Shown one piece after another: positions 62,985 through 64,000 of a stretch of DNA of 64,000 nt; within the stretch, counting starts at the first letter, position 1; every line of letters begins with the position of its first letter. Both the position numbers and the translations under genes were made by a program. Under the pieces are notes generated by a model that searched no databases, was not told the origin of the DNA, and was given only the letters and a program-made list of their open reading frames with translations. Source of the stretch: TMED109 sp015660425 (GTDB taxonomy: Bacteria; Pseudomonadota; Alphaproteobacteria; TMED109); contig JAPYTH010000007.1 of NCBI GenBank assembly GCA_029936295.1, forward strand, positions 1-64,000. The letters run 5' to 3'.

Positions 62985-64000
62985 GTGAAATACTTAATTA
63001 TTATATTTCTTGTAATGTATTTTATTAGTTCTGTTGCTTATGCTGGTAGTTGCACAGCTGTAAAGGGAACTACTGTAACCATTTCTGCAACTTGTAATTC
63101 TACTTTGAAAATTAAAAAAAATGGTTCACATGTTACTATTAATTCAGGTGTTACAGTTAAAGATGATGAACAAGCTATTCTTACATTTACCGGATCAACT
63201 AACACTACAATAATAAATAATGGTACAATCAAAGCGACAAATGATCAGTATGGTATTTATAATCAAGGAATAATAACAACTATAGATAATTCAGGAACAA
63301 TTACTGCTGACCGAAAAACAATTGAAAATATAGCAGGTAGCACTATTACAACTATAACTAATTCTGGTACTATTTCTGCAACTGATGGCCATGGAGCTAT
63401 TCGGAACGAAGGTGGTACTATCGGCTCGATTATAAATTCTGGAACAATATCAGCAACTGCACCAAGCGCTATTAGAAATACTGGTGGTGCAACAATAACT
63501 TTATTAACAAATTCTGGAACTATATCTAACTCAATAACTAATAATGCTGCTGATGAAATAACAACTATAATTAACTCTGGAACTATATCATCAACTAGTA
63601 AAGATACTATAGTTAATAGGGGCACTATTGGGATTTTAACAAATACTGGAACAATTAATGCTAGTGGGGCAGGTGATTTTGATATTACTATGGGAACAAA
63701 TGGAACTATTACTACGTTTAATAATTTGCAAGGTAAATCGACTTCTGATCCTGTTACTTTCGAAAATTCTCTGCCAACAAACTATAATGTTATTGTTAAT
63801 AGTCCGTCTGATTATGGACAAATAGAGTTTAATTCTTTTTCAGGACAGGCTAATACTACAATTAATTTTGGAGTCTATTCTAGCTCAAGTTTGACTGGAG
63901 GAACAACTTATAGTTCTATGATAGAAGGTCTAACTAGCAGTAATATTACTAACACTAGTGGAAGCTTTATTACTGGTTCCATAAGAAATAATTGGACTTT
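62985..64000 (+). CDS. Secreted repeat protein, autotransporter-passenger-like, 5' part
   Basis: The frame is open from a GTG at 62985 to the window end (338 codons seen). It begins with a signal peptide (VKYLIIIFLVMYFISSVAYA) and continues with a Ser/Thr/Asn/Gly-rich domain built of imperfect repeats of the type TTIxNSGTISAT every 21-25 residues. This is typical of right-handed beta-helix passengers of autotransporters or similar surface adhesins. Past residue 230 the repeats become irregular. The expected C-terminal outer-membrane barrel, if any, lies beyond the window. Lysine codons are scarcer than in the rest of the window. The stretch 62858-62984 before it has no clear promoter. Several antisense open frames here are shadows of the repeats. 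Confidence 0.75.
   Translation, partial: MKYLIIIFLVMYFISSVAYAGSCTAVKGTTVTISATCNSTLKIKKNGSHVTINSGVTVKDDEQAILTFTGSTNTTIINNGTIKATNDQYGIYNQGIITTIDNSGTITADRKTIENIAGSTITTITNSGTISATDGHGAIRNEGGTIGSIINSGTISATAPSAIRNTGGATITLLTNSGTISNSITNNAADEITTIINSGTISSTSKDTIVNRGTIGILTNTGTINASGAGDFDITMGTNGTITTFNNLQGKSTSDPVTFENSLPTNYNVIVNSPSDYGQIEFNSFSGQANTTINFGVYSSSSLTGGTTYSSMIEGLTSSNITNTSGSFITGSIRNNWT
63288..63662 (+). repeat. In-gene tandem repeats (NSGTISAT units)
   Basis: Six copies of a unit starting with codons for Asn-(Ser/Thr)-Gly-Thr-Ile occur at 63288, 63360, 63435, 63510, 63573 and 63642. Spacings are 72, 75, 75, 63 and 69 bp, all multiples of three, so each adds 21-25 residues, about one beta-helix coil. 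Copies are diverged at third positions, so these are old protein repeats rather than recent DNA duplications. Confidence 0.85.

Noticed and set aside
63038..63821. Three minus-strand open frames (63038-63232, 63263-63625, 63636-63821) rich in Val/Ile
   Set aside because: They are complements of the Thr/Asn/Ser-rich repeats of the plus-strand secreted protein. That protein has a signal peptide and in-phase repeat periods; the antisense frames have neither ribosome sites nor recognisable motifs.
1..64000. CRISPR arrays, insertion sequences, integrases, prophage genes
   Set aside because: Reading both strands, I saw no regularly spaced identical repeats, no transposase or integrase motifs, and no phage structural genes in the window.

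Overview
The window is an AT-rich, tightly packed chromosomal segment from a free-living alphaproteobacterium, most likely a marine planktonic lineage with a streamlined genome. This rests on gene order typical of Alphaproteobacteria: rluD-rpoH, serC-serA-hisZ-purA, glmM-folP-ftsH-tilS-cpoB-pal-tolB-tolA-tolR-tolQ-ybgC-ruvB-ruvA-ruvC-yebC, zapA next to a 6S RNA and a 5-formyl-THF cyclo-ligase, tkt-gap-pgk-fba-thiE, efp-suhB, xseB-ispA-tlyA and fabI-aroC. Further support comes from short or overlapping gene junctions, frequent AGA arginine codons, and a lanthanide-type alcohol dehydrogenase cluster. I cannot place it more finely. A run of 100 N inside tolA shows this is a draft assembly, probably a MAG or SAG.

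Layout: 1-1.6 kb, end of rluD and rpoH (+). 1.6-24.1 kb, a long minus-strand block: purine/His/Ser biosynthesis, thiD, cell-wall and folate genes, FtsH, TilS, the complete Tol-Pal system, the RuvABC resolvasome, and a 6S RNA candidate beside zapA. 24.3-33.9 kb (+), lower glycolysis/gluconeogenesis with transketolase, then efp-suhB and a MotA/MotB-like pair. 33.9-39.4 kb (-), a D-amino-acid-oxidase-family flavoprotein and an RND efflux pair. 39.5-41.4 kb (+), isoprenoid and TlyA genes. 41.4-49.4 kb, chorismate synthase, FabI, PdxH, MsrB and a fatty-acid oxidation cluster (acyl-CoA dehydrogenase, thiolase, and an odd FadB-like protein that has lost its NAD-binding domain). At 49.5-49.9 kb lies a collapsed pepN remnant.

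49.9-61.8 kb is the accessory region of most interest. A secreted HEAT-repeat protein and a von Willebrand-type (DUF1194) protein converge on a minus-strand series that reads, in transcription order: ytoQ, a SoxC-like molybdopterin enzyme, a fusion of two SoxD-like cytochrome c domains to a NosR-type membrane Fe-S module, a complete FMN-containing NosR-like protein, then xoxF, xoxJ and xoxG. There is no nosZ and no soxXYZAB here. I suggest a periplasmic sulfur-oxidising Mo enzyme wired through hemes into NosR-type membrane iron-sulfur proteins, next to lanthanide-dependent methanol/alcohol oxidation; the electron route is inference.

The window ends with an SDR dehydrogenase, a tRNA-Thr with a recognisable promoter, and the start of a secreted repeat protein resembling an autotransporter passenger that runs off the right edge.
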